A DNA stretch of 53,202 bases from Chromatiales bacterium (GCA_027005735.1 JALTLF010000151.1:1-53202); one strand, 5' to 3'; positions 9,429 through 18,651 are shown, counted from the first letter of the stretch. Numbers and translations: made by a program. Notes: generated from the letters alone by a model not told the origin.

Positions 9429-9785
9429 TCAGGCGGCAGGCCGGGGAGGCCGGAGATACGGTCGTGAGTCGAGGTGGGTGGGAATGGCGTGGCCTTCGGC
9501 GCTCAGGGTGTCCGGCCCGGGGACAATCTCGGCGCGTACATGCACGAGTAGCGCCCCGGTGACGAAGCTGGCGCACATGTCACACTGGCTGGGACAGGCC
9601 TGCTCGCAGCACTGGTGGGCATCCTGCTCGTGGGACGCGCAGGCGCGATCATGGCCGGCAGAGGCCGACAGCGTCGCGTTGTCGCCCGCGGGCGCGGGCA
9701 TGCCCGCCATCACCGGCAGGGGCACCGCCACCGCCAGCGACAGCAGAAGGTAGAAACGCGCTGCCTGTTTGAGAAATCCCGTCAT
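9429..9785 (-). CDS. Small secreted Cys/His-rich protein upstream of the cus genes
   Basis: A 118-residue protein. Residues 1-27 form a clear Sec signal peptide (FYLLLSLAVAVPLPVMA). The mature part contains six cysteines within about 25 residues, interspersed with His, Asp and Glu (ending QACPSQCDMC), a pattern suited to soft-metal binding. A longer frame opens at 9893, but the ATG at 9785 puts the signal peptide at the N-terminus and has an AGCGGA site. Small Cys/His-rich secreted proteins (CopL- or DUF2946-like) often accompany copper-resistance operons. Whether it is a metal trap or a translated regulatory leader cannot be told. It lies 157 bp upstream of the CusC-like gene on the same strand. 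Confidence 0.65.
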   Translation of the reverse strand: MTGFLKQAARFYLLLSLAVAVPLPVMAGMPAPAGDNATLSASAGHDRACASHEQDAHQCCEQACPSQCDMCASFVTGALLVHVRAEIVPGPDTLSAEGHAIPTHLDSRPYLRPPRPAA

Positions 9786-9904
9786 ATGTCCGCTAAACAA
9801 TAGAGCAACATCAGCTGTGGTCGCTTCGGTGGGACCCCATTGTTGCCGCCACGCATGACCAGCAAGTGTAGGCCATACCATAGCCGGCCACAACGGCTAT
9901 GACC

Positions 9905-9918
9905 CTGATCCGGATCAA
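9905..9918. promoter_or_regulatory. FNR/CRP-type palindrome
   Basis: CTGAT-CCGG-ATCAA matches the TTGAT-N4-ATCAA operator of FNR/ANR-type regulators in nine of ten conserved positions. It lies between the divergent Cys/His-rich gene and ppk. Its centre is about 75 bp upstream of the start point predicted for ppk, not the classical -41.5. The match alone is weak evidence. Confidence 0.35.
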
Positions 9919-9950
9919 TGGTTCCCCGGCCGGGAGGGGATCGCATCCCT

Positions 9951-9980
9951 GAGACAGGGCACTAATTCCGTGTCTATACT
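9951..9980 (+). promoter_or_regulatory. Candidate sigma-70 promoter of ppk
   Basis: GAGACA (9951-9956) and TATACT (9975-9980, five of six matches) with an 18-base spacer. The predicted start point near 9987 lies downstream of the first in-frame ATG (9981) and upstream of the ATG at 10008, so it favours the latter as the true start of ppk. Confidence 0.5.
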
Positions 9981-10007
9981 ATGGAAAACCCCCGGAGATC
10001 GCCTCTC

Positions 10008-12107
10008 ATGGTCGCAGACAGCCCCAGCATCGATGCCGGCGCACTCTTTTTTTCGCGCGAGCTCAGCCTGCTGGCCTTCAACGAACGCGTCCTCGAGCAG
10101 GCCGCCGACACCGAGGTGCCCCTGCTCGAGCGCCTGCGCTACCTGTGTATTTCTTCCACCAACCTGGACGAGTTCTTCGAGATCCGCATCGCCGGCCTCA
10201 AGCAGCGACTCGCCGCGGGCGAGCTGCACGGTGAAACGGATACGCCCGCCTCCTCGGCGGCCGGCACCCTGCGCACCCTCTCGGTGCGCGCCCATCAACT
10301 GGTGGACCGGCAATACCAGTTGCTCAACGAGGTCCTGCAGCCGGCGCTGGAGGCCGAACAGATCCGCTTCATCCGCCGCGGGGACTGGGATGCCGAACAG
10401 GAACAGTGGCTGGAGGACTTCTTCCGCAATGAGCTGCTGCCGGTGCTGAGCCCCATCGGCCTCGATCCCGCGCACCCCTTTCCACGCATCCTCAACAAGA
10501 GTCTCAATTTCATCGTCTCGCTGGAGGGCAAGGATGCCTTCGGGCGCAACAGCGGCATGGCCATCGTGCAGGCGCCGCGTTCCCTGCCCCGCCTCATTCC
10601 CCTGCCCACGGGGATCGGCGGCAGCGGACCCTACGACTACGTCTTCCTGTCGTCCATCATCCATGCCTTCTCCGACCAGCTCTTCCCGGGCATGGAGATC
10701 CGCGGCTGTTACCAGTTCCGCGTCACGCGCAACAGCGATCTCTTCGTCGACGAAGAAGAGGTCGACGATCTCCTCCATGCCCTGCAGGGCGAGTTGCCCG
10801 CCCGGCGCTACGGTGACGCAGTGCGCCTCGAGGTGGCCGACAACTGCCCGCCCGACATGGCGCGCTTTCTCGCCCGCCAGTTCCACCTCGAGGAAGACGA
10901 TATCTACCAGGTCAACGGGCCGGTGAACCTCAACCGCCTGCTGGCCATCGTCGATCTCGTCGATCGCCCGGACCTCAAGTTTCCCCCCTTCACGCCGCAA
11001 CTGGACACCGCCCTCTGGCAGGGCAATGTCTTCGCCACCCTGCGCCGCCGGGACATGCTGCTCTACCACCCCTTCGACTCCTTCGTCCCGGTGATCGATT
11101 TCCTGCGCCAGGCGGCACGTGACAGCAAGGTGCTGGCCATCAAGATGACCCTCTACCGCACCGGGCCGGACTCCATCATCGTCGAGACCCTCGCCAGTGC
11201 GGCACGCGCCGGCAAGGAGGTCACGGTGGTCATCGAGTTGCGCGCGCGTTTCGACGAGGAGGAAAACATCGCCGTGGCCAGTCGCCTGCAGGAGGCCGGC
11301 GCCCACGTGGTCTATGGCGTCGTCGGCTACAAGACCCACGCCAAGATGACCCTGGTGATCCGCAGGGAGAAGGCAGGGCTGCGGCACTACGTGCACCTCG
11401 GCACCGGCAACTACCACCCGAAGACCGCGCGCGTGTACACCGACTATGGCCTGTTCACCTCCGATGCGGCCATCGGCGACGATGTACGCAAGATCTTTCT
11501 GCAACTCACCAGCCTCGGCAAGGTAACGAAGCTGAAGAAACTCCTGCAGTCGCCCTTTACCCTGCACAGCGGCCTGAGCGAGAAGATCCGGCGCGAGACC
11601 GAACATGCCGCCGCGGGCAGGACGGCGCGCATCATCATCAAGGTCAACTCCCTGGTGGAAAAAACGATGATCAAGAGCCTCTACGCCGCCTCGCAGGCGG
11701 GGGTGGCCATCCAGCTCATCGTGCGCGGCATGTGCCGCCTGCGACCGGGGGTCGCGGGGATCTCGGACAACATCGAGGTGCGCTCCATCGTCGGCCGCTT
11801 CCTGGAGCATTCACGGGTGTATTACTTCGAGAACGACGGCGCGCCCGAGGTCTATTGCGCCAGCGCCGATCTCATGGAACGCAATCTCTACCGCCGCGTG
11901 GAGGCCTGTTTCCCCATCGAAGACCCGCAACTGCGGCAGGGGATCATCGAGGATCTGCATCGCTACCTCGCCGACAACACCCACGCCTGGATCCTGCAGG
12001 AGGACGGCGAGTACCGGCGTCTGCGGCCCGCGCCCGGCGAGGCGCCCCGCCACGCCCAGGCGGAGATCCTTGCCGCCCATGTCCGAAGCCCGTCTCCGGG
12101 CGAGTGA
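10008..12107 (+). CDS. ppk1: Polyphosphate kinase 1
   Basis: A 699-residue PPK1 that reversibly polymerises the gamma-phosphate of ATP into polyphosphate. It has the N domain (FFSRELSLLAFNERVLEQ), the middle domain and two phospholipase-D-like C domains. The autophosphorylated histidine is His444 in YKTHAKM, followed by HLGTGNYHPKTARVYTD, the usual PPK signature. An ATG at 9981 is also in frame, but it abuts the predicted -10 and has no ribosome-binding site. The ATG at 10008 has GGAG ten bases upstream and is preferred. It is convergent with the exopolyphosphatase gene 14 bp away. Confidence 0.95.
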   Translation: MVADSPSIDAGALFFSRELSLLAFNERVLEQAADTEVPLLERLRYLCISSTNLDEFFEIRIAGLKQRLAAGELHGETDTPASSAAGTLRTLSVRAHQLVDRQYQLLNEVLQPALEAEQIRFIRRGDWDAEQEQWLEDFFRNELLPVLSPIGLDPAHPFPRILNKSLNFIVSLEGKDAFGRNSGMAIVQAPRSLPRLIPLPTGIGGSGPYDYVFLSSIIHAFSDQLFPGMEIRGCYQFRVTRNSDLFVDEEEVDDLLHALQGELPARRYGDAVRLEVADNCPPDMARFLARQFHLEEDDIYQVNGPVNLNRLLAIVDLVDRPDLKFPPFTPQLDTALWQGNVFATLRRRDMLLYHPFDSFVPVIDFLRQAARDSKVLAIKMTLYRTGPDSIIVETLASAARAGKEVTVVIELRARFDEEENIAVASRLQEAGAHVVYGVVGYKTHAKMTLVIRREKAGLRHYVHLGTGNYHPKTARVYTDYGLFTSDAAIGDDVRKIFLQLTSLGKVTKLKKLLQSPFTLHSGLSEKIRRETEHAAAGRTARIIIKVNSLVEKTMIKSLYAASQAGVAIQLIVRGMCRLRPGVAGISDNIEVRSIVGRFLEHSRVYYFENDGAPEVYCASADLMERNLYRRVEACFPIEDPQLRQGIIEDLHRYLADNTHAWILQEDGEYRRLRPAPGEAPRHAQAEILAAHVRSPSPGE

Positions 12108-12129
12108 GCCGGACCGGCGGCTCACTCGC
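12100..12129. terminator. Perfect 12-bp inverted repeat containing both ppk and ppx stop codons
   Basis: GCGAGTGAGCCG (12100-12111) and CGGCTCACTCGC (12118-12129) are exact inverse complements around a six-base loop. The ppk stop (12105-12107) is in one arm and the ppx stop (12122-12124, read on the minus strand) in the other. There is no U-tract, so intrinsic termination is not certain. Confidence 0.6.
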
Positions 12130-13648
12130 AATGCAGCCGGAACGGCAGGGGCGCCAGGTACTCCGCCTCCCGGGCGAGATCGGTGGCCAGCAGGGCATGC
12201 TCCGCCAGCCAGCCAGGGGGAAACCTCAGTTCCAGTGAATTTTTGCCCGCCCTGGCCGCCGGCGCGGGGATGCCGCGCGCCCGGCGTCCGCGGTTGAACA
12301 ACACCGCGAGGCGCAGGAGGACGGCCATGCGGTGGATGAGGGACTGATCGTCGGGGTGGAAATCGCGCAATTCGGCCTGCGGGAACTTGCGCCGCTGGGC
12401 GCGCACCAGCACCGCCAGCACCCGCTGTTCCTGGCGCGAGAAACCCGGCATGTCGGCATGGGTCAGCACGTAGGCGCCGTGGCGGTGATACTGGGCATGA
12501 GCGATGTCGAGACCGATTTCGTGCAGGCGGGCCGCCCAGCGCAGCAGCCTTTCGTCGTCACCCTGCGCCAGCCCCCAGTCCTCGGCCACCTGCCGGTAGA
12601 GGGCCATGAGGCTGGCCTCCACGCGTTCTGCCTGGGCGATGTCCACCGCATAGCGCCGAGCCATGGCGCCGACGGTGGCCTCGCGCACGTCTTCGTGCTG
12701 CTTGCGCCCCAGCAGATCGTAGAGCGCGCCCTCGCGCAACGCGCCGTCGGAGACCTCCATTTCCGCGATCCCCAGTTCGTCGAAGATGGCCATGAGCACC
12801 ACCACCCCGCCGGCAAACACCGGGCGGCGCGCTGCACTCAGGCCCTCAAACTTGAGTTTTTCTACCTCACCCACCTCGATCAGGCGTTTGACCAGTTGCT
12901 CGAGGGCGGCCTTACGAATAATACCGTCCTGTCCCCTGTCCGTTCCCGTCACGCGCGCGATGGCGCGGATGGATCCCGAGGTGCCGATGGCGCGCTCCCA
13001 GCCCAGCTCCTGATAGCGCGCGCGGATCCCCTCCACCTCGCTGGCCGCGGCGAGCAGGGCCTTGCGGACGCGCTTCCTGCCCAGCCTGCCGTCGGCAAAA
13101 AAACGCCGCGTGATGGATACGCAACCCATGTAGAGGCTTTCCAGTTCCAGCGGTTCGCGGCCGCGACCGATGATGCATTCGGTACTGCCGCCGCCGATGT
13201 CCACCACCAGGCGCTGGCGACCCTCGTCGGACAGGCTGTTGGCCACGCCCGCGTAGATCAGGCGCGCCTCCTCGATACCCGAGATTATTTCCACCACGTG
13301 GTTGAGACAACGCTCCGCGCGGGCGAGGAAGCCACTGCTGTCGCGGAGCTTGCGCAGGGTATTGGTGCCCAGCACGCGCACGTGGCCCGGCGGCAGATCG
13401 CGCAGCAGGCCGGCAAAGCGTTCCAGGCAGGCCAGCGCGCGGGCTTCCACCTCGGGTGACAGGGAGCCGTCCTCGCTCAGACCCTCGGCAAGGCGCACCA
13501 TTTCCCGCTGGCGATCGACGACGGCGAAACCGTGGGGCGTGACGCGCGCGGTAATGAGATGAAAGCTGTTGGAACCGAGATCGACGGCGGCGATGAGATC
13601 ACCGTCGGCGAGGGGACGGCGATCGGCGCTGGAAAGAAAACGAAAGAT
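12122..13648 (-). CDS. ppx: Exopolyphosphatase (Ppx/GppA family), start codon unusual
   Basis: A Ppx/GppA phosphatase that releases phosphate from polyphosphate chain ends. The ASKHA phosphate-1 motif AAVDLGSNSFHLI, the DIGGGSTE motif and the C-terminal HD-like helical domain are present; about 508 residues fits the family. The motif lies upstream of the first in-frame ATG at 13501, so that cannot be the true start. Upstream of it, back to the in-frame stop, this frame has no ATG, GTG, TTG or CTG. An ATC at 13648 has AGGGGG about 8-9 bases upstream and is taken here as a tentative start. An ATG at 13655 is in another frame. Convergent with ppk1. Confidence 0.8.
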   Translation of the reverse strand: MFRFLSSADRRPLADGDLIAAVDLGSNSFHLITARVTPHGFAVVDRQREMVRLAEGLSEDGSLSPEVEARALACLERFAGLLRDLPPGHVRVLGTNTLRKLRDSSGFLARAERCLNHVVEIISGIEEARLIYAGVANSLSDEGRQRLVVDIGGGSTECIIGRGREPLELESLYMGCVSITRRFFADGRLGRKRVRKALLAAASEVEGIRARYQELGWERAIGTSGSIRAIARVTGTDRGQDGIIRKAALEQLVKRLIEVGEVEKLKFEGLSAARRPVFAGGVVVLMAIFDELGIAEMEVSDGALREGALYDLLGRKQHEDVREATVGAMARRYAVDIAQAERVEASLMALYRQVAEDWGLAQGDDERLLRWAARLHEIGLDIAHAQYHRHGAYVLTHADMPGFSRQEQRVLAVLVRAQRRKFPQAELRDFHPDDQSLIHRMAVLLRLAVLFNRGRRARGIPAPAARAGKNSLELRFPPGWLAEHALLATDLAREAEYLAPLPFRLHCE

Positions 13649-13728
13649 GGGACATTCCCCCCTGACTCGCCACGGTAAGGCCTGGTGGCAGCTTCAGGAT
13701 AGAGATCCGGGGGATCGAATTCAAGCAC

Positions 13729-14508
13729 TCACCAGCAACGGGAGAAGGCGGCATGCTTGCGCACGCGTGCCAGCACCTGCTCCGCCTCGCGCATGCCGTT
13801 TTCCGCCGAGCGCCGCCACCAGCGCACCGCTTCGCAATAGTTGGTGCGCGTGCCCTCGCCATTGGCATACAGGGTACCGAGGTTGAATTGCGCGAGGGCA
13901 TCGCCGTTGGCGGCGGCCTTGCGCCACCAGCGCACCGCCTGCGCGGGATCGGGACGCAGATCACCGTGCCCCATGATGTAGATCATGCCCAGGTTGTACT
14001 GGGCGTCGATGTTGCCGAGATCGGCGGACTGGATCCACCAGCGCACCGCCTTGCGGATGTCGGCGCGCACGCCCAGACCCTCGGCATAGGCCACGGCGAG
14101 ATTGTGCTGTGCATCGAGATGGCCCTGACGTGCCGCGGCGCGGTACCAGCCGAAGGCCCGCCTGGCATCGCGCGGCACACCCTGCCCCAGCTCATGCATC
14201 TGGCCGAGGTAGAACTGGGCCTCGGCGTTGCCCGCGCGCGCGAGGGGCAGGAAGTGGCGCAGGGCCAGCCGGTGGTGCCCGTTGCGATAGGCCTGCTCGG
14301 CGGCCTGCAGGCGGCGCTGCTGATCGGCATGGGCGAAGCCCAGGCGGGCAACGAGATCCTGCTGGAAGCGCCAGGCGGCGAGGTTCACCTGGGCGGCGTG
14401 CAGCGGCGGCGCGGCCAGCAAGGCCAGCAGGAGGACGAGCGGCAGGCGGGCCGCGATGGCCCGGGGGGATGCGCCGTGGGCGCGTGTGGCGGCTTGCTGG
14501 TACGACAT
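13729..14508 (-). CDS. Secreted Sel1-repeat (TPR-like) protein
   Basis: A 259-residue protein with an N-terminal signal peptide (about 1-39, hydrophobic LPLVLLLALLAAPPLHA). At least four Sel1-like repeats follow, with the diagnostic A..NLG.MY..G.G...D...A..W...AA..G pattern (about 95-250). Such repeats form alpha-solenoids that bind other proteins. Location is periplasmic; the partner is unknown. It is on the same strand as ppx (80 bp upstream of it) and downstream of the terminator that ends the fba operon. Confidence 0.85.
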   Translation of the reverse strand: MSYQQAATRAHGASPRAIAARLPLVLLLALLAAPPLHAAQVNLAAWRFQQDLVARLGFAHADQQRRLQAAEQAYRNGHHRLALRHFLPLARAGNAEAQFYLGQMHELGQGVPRDARRAFGWYRAAARQGHLDAQHNLAVAYAEGLGVRADIRKAVRWWIQSADLGNIDAQYNLGMIYIMGHGDLRPDPAQAVRWWRKAAANGDALAQFNLGTLYANGEGTRTNYCEAVRWWRRSAENGMREAEQVLARVRKHAAFSRCW

Positions 14509-14600
14509 GAGGACGCTTCCCTGGCGCGGACTGGCAAAACGGCGCGCCTGGTGATCCTATCGACGCGCGGCCGGGAAGACTTTAGGGAGAAAAAACACCC

Positions 14601-14628
14601 AATATTCAGCATGTTACAAGATGCGCAA
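14601..14628 (-). promoter_or_regulatory. Weak promoter candidate for the Sel1 gene
   Basis: Read on the minus strand, TTGCGC (14628-14623) and AATATT (14606-14601) are 16 bases apart, about 90 bp upstream of the Sel1 ATG and just after the fba terminator. Only three and four of six consensus matches. Confidence 0.3.
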
Positions 14629-14661
14629 TGGAGAGAGTGGGCGGATGCCGCGGCCGCCATG

Positions 14662-14693
14662 AAAAAAGGGGACGTGCCGGGTGGCACGTCCCC
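14662..14693 (-). terminator. Intrinsic terminator of the tkt-gap-pgk-pyk-fba run
   Basis: On the minus strand a perfect 11-bp GC-rich stem (GGGGACGTGCC / GGCACGTCCCC, four-base loop) is followed directly by six U residues (14667-14662). It lies 26 bp beyond the fba stop codon, a textbook rho-independent terminator. Confidence 0.92.
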
Positions 14694-14718
14694 CTGTTGC
14701 GCCGAGGCGCGGTGCGGC

Positions 14719-15783
14719 TTACTTGACCTGCTGCTCCAGCTCGCCCTTCTCGTAGCGCTGGTACATGACCTCGAGGCTGACGGGCTTGATTTTGGCCGCC
14801 TGGCCGGCGCAGCCGAAGGCCTCGTAGCGCGCCTTGCAGATCTCCTTCATCCCCTTGGTGGCTTCCTTGAGGAACTTGCGTGGATCGAAGTTGGCCGGGT
14901 TGTCGTGCAGGTGCTTGCGAATGGCGCCGGTGGAAGCCATGCGCAGGTCGGTGTCGATATTGACCTTGCGCACGCCGTTCTTGATGCCTTCGACGATCTC
15001 CTCCACCGGCACGCCGTAGGTCTGGCCCATGTCGCCGCCGTAGTCGTTGATGATCTTCAGCCAGTCCTGCGGTACCGAGGAGGAACCGTGCATGACGAGG
15101 TGGGTGTTGGGGATACGTGCATGGATCTCCTTGATGCGATCGATGCGCAGGATCTCGCCGGTGGGCTCCTTGGTGAACTTGTAGGCACCGTGGGAAGTGC
15201 CGATGGCGATGGCCAGGGCATCGACCCCCGTCTGCTTGACGAAGTCGGCCGCCTGTTCCGGATCGGTGAGCAACTGGTCCATGTCCAGCTTGCCCTCGGC
15301 GCCGTGACCGTCCTCTTCACCCATCTCGCCGGTTTCCAGCGAGCCCAGGCAACCCAGTTCGCCTTCCACGGACACGCCGCCGGCGTGGGCCATTTCCACC
15401 ACCTTGCGGGTGACCTCGACGTTGTACTCGTAGCTCGAGGGCGTCTTCATGTCCGGCATCAGGGAGCCGTCCATCATCACCGAGCTGAAACCGGACTGGA
15501 TGGAGCGCAGGCAGACCGCCGGCTCGGAACCGTGGTCCTGGTGCATGACGATGGGGATGTGCGGATACATCTCCACTGCCGCAGCGATGAGGTGACGCAG
15601 GAAAGGTTCACCGGCATAGGAACGCGCGCCCGCCGAGCCCTGCATGATGACCGGGCTGTTGGTCTCATCGGCAGCCTGCATGATGGCATGCACCTGCTCC
15701 ATGTTGTTGACGTTGAATGCGGGCATGCCGTAACCGTTCTCGGCGGCATGATCCAGCAGCTGGCGAAGTGAAATCAGGGCCAT
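14719..15783 (-). CDS. fba: Class II fructose-1,6-bisphosphate aldolase
   Basis: A 354-residue zinc-dependent aldolase that interconverts fructose-1,6-bisphosphate with glyceraldehyde-3-phosphate and dihydroxyacetone phosphate, serving glycolysis, gluconeogenesis and, if present, the Calvin cycle. Metal ligands are visible in MHQDHG and in the later GTSHG and VMHGSSSVP motifs; SVEGELG is conserved. Sequence and length match the 'Calvin cycle subtype', which also occurs in heterotrophs such as Pseudomonas, so it does not prove autotrophy. An optimal AGGAGG site precedes the ATG. Last gene of the run. Confidence 0.96.
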   Translation of the reverse strand: MALISLRQLLDHAAENGYGMPAFNVNNMEQVHAIMQAADETNSPVIMQGSAGARSYAGEPFLRHLIAAAVEMYPHIPIVMHQDHGSEPAVCLRSIQSGFSSVMMDGSLMPDMKTPSSYEYNVEVTRKVVEMAHAGGVSVEGELGCLGSLETGEMGEEDGHGAEGKLDMDQLLTDPEQAADFVKQTGVDALAIAIGTSHGAYKFTKEPTGEILRIDRIKEIHARIPNTHLVMHGSSSVPQDWLKIINDYGGDMGQTYGVPVEEIVEGIKNGVRKVNIDTDLRMASTGAIRKHLHDNPANFDPRKFLKEATKGMKEICKARYEAFGCAGQAAKIKPVSLEVMYQRYEKGELEQQVK

Positions 15784-15874
15784 GTCGGACCTCCTTAGGG
15801 TTTGTTAATTCCTGAAAAAAGCGATTCCTGTTTCTACGTCTTTCTACGTCTCTATACCGGCAGGCGAGTGCCGA

Positions 15875-17329
15875 TTATTCATTTGCACTGTTGGGCTCGC
15901 CGAGGCTGCCCACGCGCACGATCTTCATGGCATTGGTGCCGCCATGGACACCCATCAGGTCACCCTTGGTGATGATCACCAGGTCACCATCGCGTACCGC
16001 GCCACGGCGCAACAACTCATCGATCACGTCCTGGTTGACCTCGGCATGGTCCTGGCTGGTGACGTCGAAGCTCACTGGATAGACGCCGCGATAGAGGGTC
16101 ACCTTGCGCCGTGTCTGCACATGGCGCGTCAGCGCGTAGATGGGGATCCCCGAGGAGATCCGCGACATCCAGCGTGTCGTCGAACCCGACTCCGTGAGGG
16201 CGGCGATGGCCTTCACGCCGAGGTGGTTGGCAGTGTACATGGAGGCCATGGCGATGGCCTCGTCGATGTGTTCGAAGCGCGTATCAATGCGGTGGTGAGA
16301 ACGCGTCACGGCGCGCTGCTTCTCCGCCTCGCGGCAGATCCGGTCCATGGCCTCGATGGCGCAATCGGGATACTTGCCGGTGGCCGTCTCCGCCGAGAGC
16401 ATCACCGCATCGGTACCGTCGAGCACCGCATTGGCCACATCGAAGACCTCGGCGCGCGTGGGGATATGGCTCTCGATCATCGACTCCATCATCTGCGTCG
16501 CCGTGATGACCACCTTGTTCATGTCGCGCGTCTGGGAGATGAGCCGCTTCTGCACCGGCGGCAGGCCGGCGTCGCCGATCTCCACGCCGAGGTCGCCGCG
16601 CGCCACCATGATGACGTCGGAGGCCTCGATGATCTCGTCGATGACCTTGAGGGACTCGGCACGCTCGATCTTGGCGACAATGCCGCCCTCGCCCCCGGCC
16701 TCGCGCAACAGCGCGCGCGCCTCGTTGACGTCCTCGGCGTGGCGCACGAAGGACACGGCGAGATAGTCCGCCTGTACCTTCGCGGCGAGGCGGATATCCT
16801 CACGGTCCTTCTGCGTCAGTGCCGGCGCCGAAAGGCCGCCGCCCTGCTTGTTGATGCCCTTGCGGTCGTAGAGCGTACCGCCAGCAATCACGCGGCAGAT
16901 GATCTCGCTGCCCTTGACCTCGTTGACCCACAGGGTGATGCGGCCGTCGTCCAGCAGCAGCGTGTCGCCGCGCTCCACGTCGTCGGGCAGGGCCTTGTAG
17001 GTGATCCCCACCCGCTCGCTGTTGCCCTTCTTCGGGTCGTGGGCCGTATCGAGGATGAAGGTCTGGCCTTCCTTGAGTTCCACCTCGCCGTTCTCGAAAC
17101 AGTCGATGCGGATCTTGGGGCCCTGCAGATCCACCAGTACGCCCACCTGGCGCCCGTGGGCGCGGGCGCGGTTACGCACGCGCTCGATACGCTCCTCGTG
17201 TTCCTCCGGGGTGCCGTGGGAGAAATTGACGCGCACCACATCGACGCCCGCCTCGATGATCTTGTCGAGCATCTTGGGATCGTCGGTGGACGGCCCCAGG
17301 GTGGCTACAATCTTGGTTCTTCTCTGCAT
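15875..17329 (-). CDS. pyk: Pyruvate kinase
   Basis: A 484-residue pyruvate kinase converting phosphoenolpyruvate and ADP to pyruvate and ATP. The N-terminus RRTKIVATLGPST, the substrate-site helix with PTRAEVFDVANAVLDGTDA and the MLSAETATGKYP motif are canonical. The final 130 residues form the allosteric C domain. CAGGAAC precedes the ATG. It sits between pgk (41-bp gap) and fba (91-bp gap) in one transcriptional direction. Confidence 0.96.
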   Translation of the reverse strand: MQRRTKIVATLGPSTDDPKMLDKIIEAGVDVVRVNFSHGTPEEHEERIERVRNRARAHGRQVGVLVDLQGPKIRIDCFENGEVELKEGQTFILDTAHDPKKGNSERVGITYKALPDDVERGDTLLLDDGRITLWVNEVKGSEIICRVIAGGTLYDRKGINKQGGGLSAPALTQKDREDIRLAAKVQADYLAVSFVRHAEDVNEARALLREAGGEGGIVAKIERAESLKVIDEIIEASDVIMVARGDLGVEIGDAGLPPVQKRLISQTRDMNKVVITATQMMESMIESHIPTRAEVFDVANAVLDGTDAVMLSAETATGKYPDCAIEAMDRICREAEKQRAVTRSHHRIDTRFEHIDEAIAMASMYTANHLGVKAIAALTESGSTTRWMSRISSGIPIYALTRHVQTRRKVTLYRGVYPVSFDVTSQDHAEVNQDVIDELLRRGAVRDGDLVIITKGDLMGVHGGTNAMKIVRVGSLGEPNSANE

Positions 17330-17370
17330 AATGTTCCTGGTGGTGGATGGGCCTCCGCTCGGCCCGGGCC

Positions 17371-18552
17371 TCAGGCCTTCGCGCGCTCTTCCAGGATCGC
17401 CACGGCCGGCAACGTCTTGCCTTCCAGGTATTCCAGGAAGGCGCCGCCAGCGGTGGAAATATAGGACACCTTGTCATAGATGTCATATTTCTGGATGGCC
17501 GCGATGGTATCGCCGCCACCGGCAAGGCTGAAACCGTCGGCCTCGGCAATGGCCATGGCAACGGTACGGGTACCCTCGCCAAACTGGTCGAACTCGAACA
17601 CGCCCACCGGCCCGTTCCAGACGATGGTGCCGGCCTGCTTGATGATGTCGGCCAGTTCCTGCGCGCTCTCGGGGCCGATGTCGAAAATCATGTCATCATC
17701 CTCGACGTCCTCGACCTTCTTCAATACCGCCGCTTCGTTCTCATCGAACTTCTTGCCGCAAACCACGTCCTTCGCGATGGGGATATTGGCGCCGCGGGCC
17801 TTCATCTTCTCGTACAGGGCGCGGGCGGTCTCCACGAGGTCATCCTCGCACAGGGACTTGCCCACATTGTACCCCATGGCCTTGAGGAAGGTATTGGCAA
17901 TACCGCCGCCCACCACCAGCTGGTCCACCTTCTCGGACAGGGCCTCGAGCACAGTGAGCTTGGTGGAGACCTTGGAGCCGCCGACGATGGCCACCATGGG
18001 GCGCGCCGGATTGGCCAGGGCGCGGGCGAGGTTGTCCAGTTCGTCGGCCAGCAGCAGGCCGGCGCAGGCGGTGGGAGCAAACTTCGCCACCCCGTGGGTG
18101 GAGGCCTGGGCGCGGTGCGCGGTGCCGAAGGCGTCCATGACGAAGACGTCGCACAGGGCGGCGTACTTCTTTGCCAGCGCCTCGTCGTTCTTCTTCTCAC
18201 CGGCATTGAAGCGCACGTTCTCCAGCAGCACCACCTCACCGGCGGCCACCTGCGGCGGCTTGTCGAGATAGTCCTTGATGAGGCGCACTTCCCTGCCCAG
18301 CTTGGCCGACATGTCCGCGGCGATGGGCGCCATGGAGTTCTCCTCGTCCGCCTTGCCCTCTTCCGGGCGGCCACGGTGTGACATCACCATCACGGCGGCG
18401 CCGGCCTTCATGCAGTGCTCAATGGTGGGCATGGAGGCGGCGATACGCGCATCGGAGGTCACCTTGCCGTCCTTGACGGGCACATTGAGATCGGCGCGAA
18501 TGAGGACGCGTTTACCGGCAAGATCGAGATCGGTCAGCTTGATGAAAGACAT
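17371..18552 (-). CDS. pgk: Phosphoglycerate kinase
   Basis: A 393-residue monomeric kinase transferring phosphate between 1,3-bisphosphoglycerate and [14 protein letters not shown] (N domain), MSHRGRP, the nucleotide-site [11 protein letters not shown] and the terminal GGGDTIAAI loop are all present. AGGAGA lies nine bases before the ATG. It follows gap after a 161-bp spacer that contains an inverted repeat. Confidence 0.97.
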   Translation of the reverse strand: MSFIKLTDLDLAGKRVLIRADLNVPVKDGKVTSDARIAASMPTIEHCMKAGAAVMVMSHRGRPEEGKADEENSMAPIAADMSAKLGREVRLIKDYLDKPPQVAAGEVVLLENVRFNAGEKKNDEALAKKYAALCDVFVMDAFGTAHRAQASTHGVAKFAPTACAGLLLADELDNLARALANPARPMVAIVGGSKVSTKLTVLEALSEKVDQLVVGGGIANTFLKAMGYNVGKSLCEDDLVETARALYEKMKARGANIPIAKDVVCGKKFDENEAAVLKKVEDVEDDDMIFDIGPESAQELADIIKQAGTIVWNGPVGVFEFDQFGEGTRTVAMAIAEADGFSLAGGGDTIAAIQKYDIYDKVSYISTAGGAFLEYLEGKTLPAVAILEERAKA

Positions 18553-18651
18553 TGCTTATCTCCTGAAAAAACTGAAAAGTTATTTGGCAAACCTCCGGGC
18601 TTGACGAATAACTCGCGGCAACTGTTATGGACGCGTCACTGGAGAACAGGC

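Noticed and set aside
13501-13503. ATG at 13501 as the ppx start
   Set aside because: It would remove the essential DLGSNS phosphate-binding motif, which is encoded in frame just upstream.
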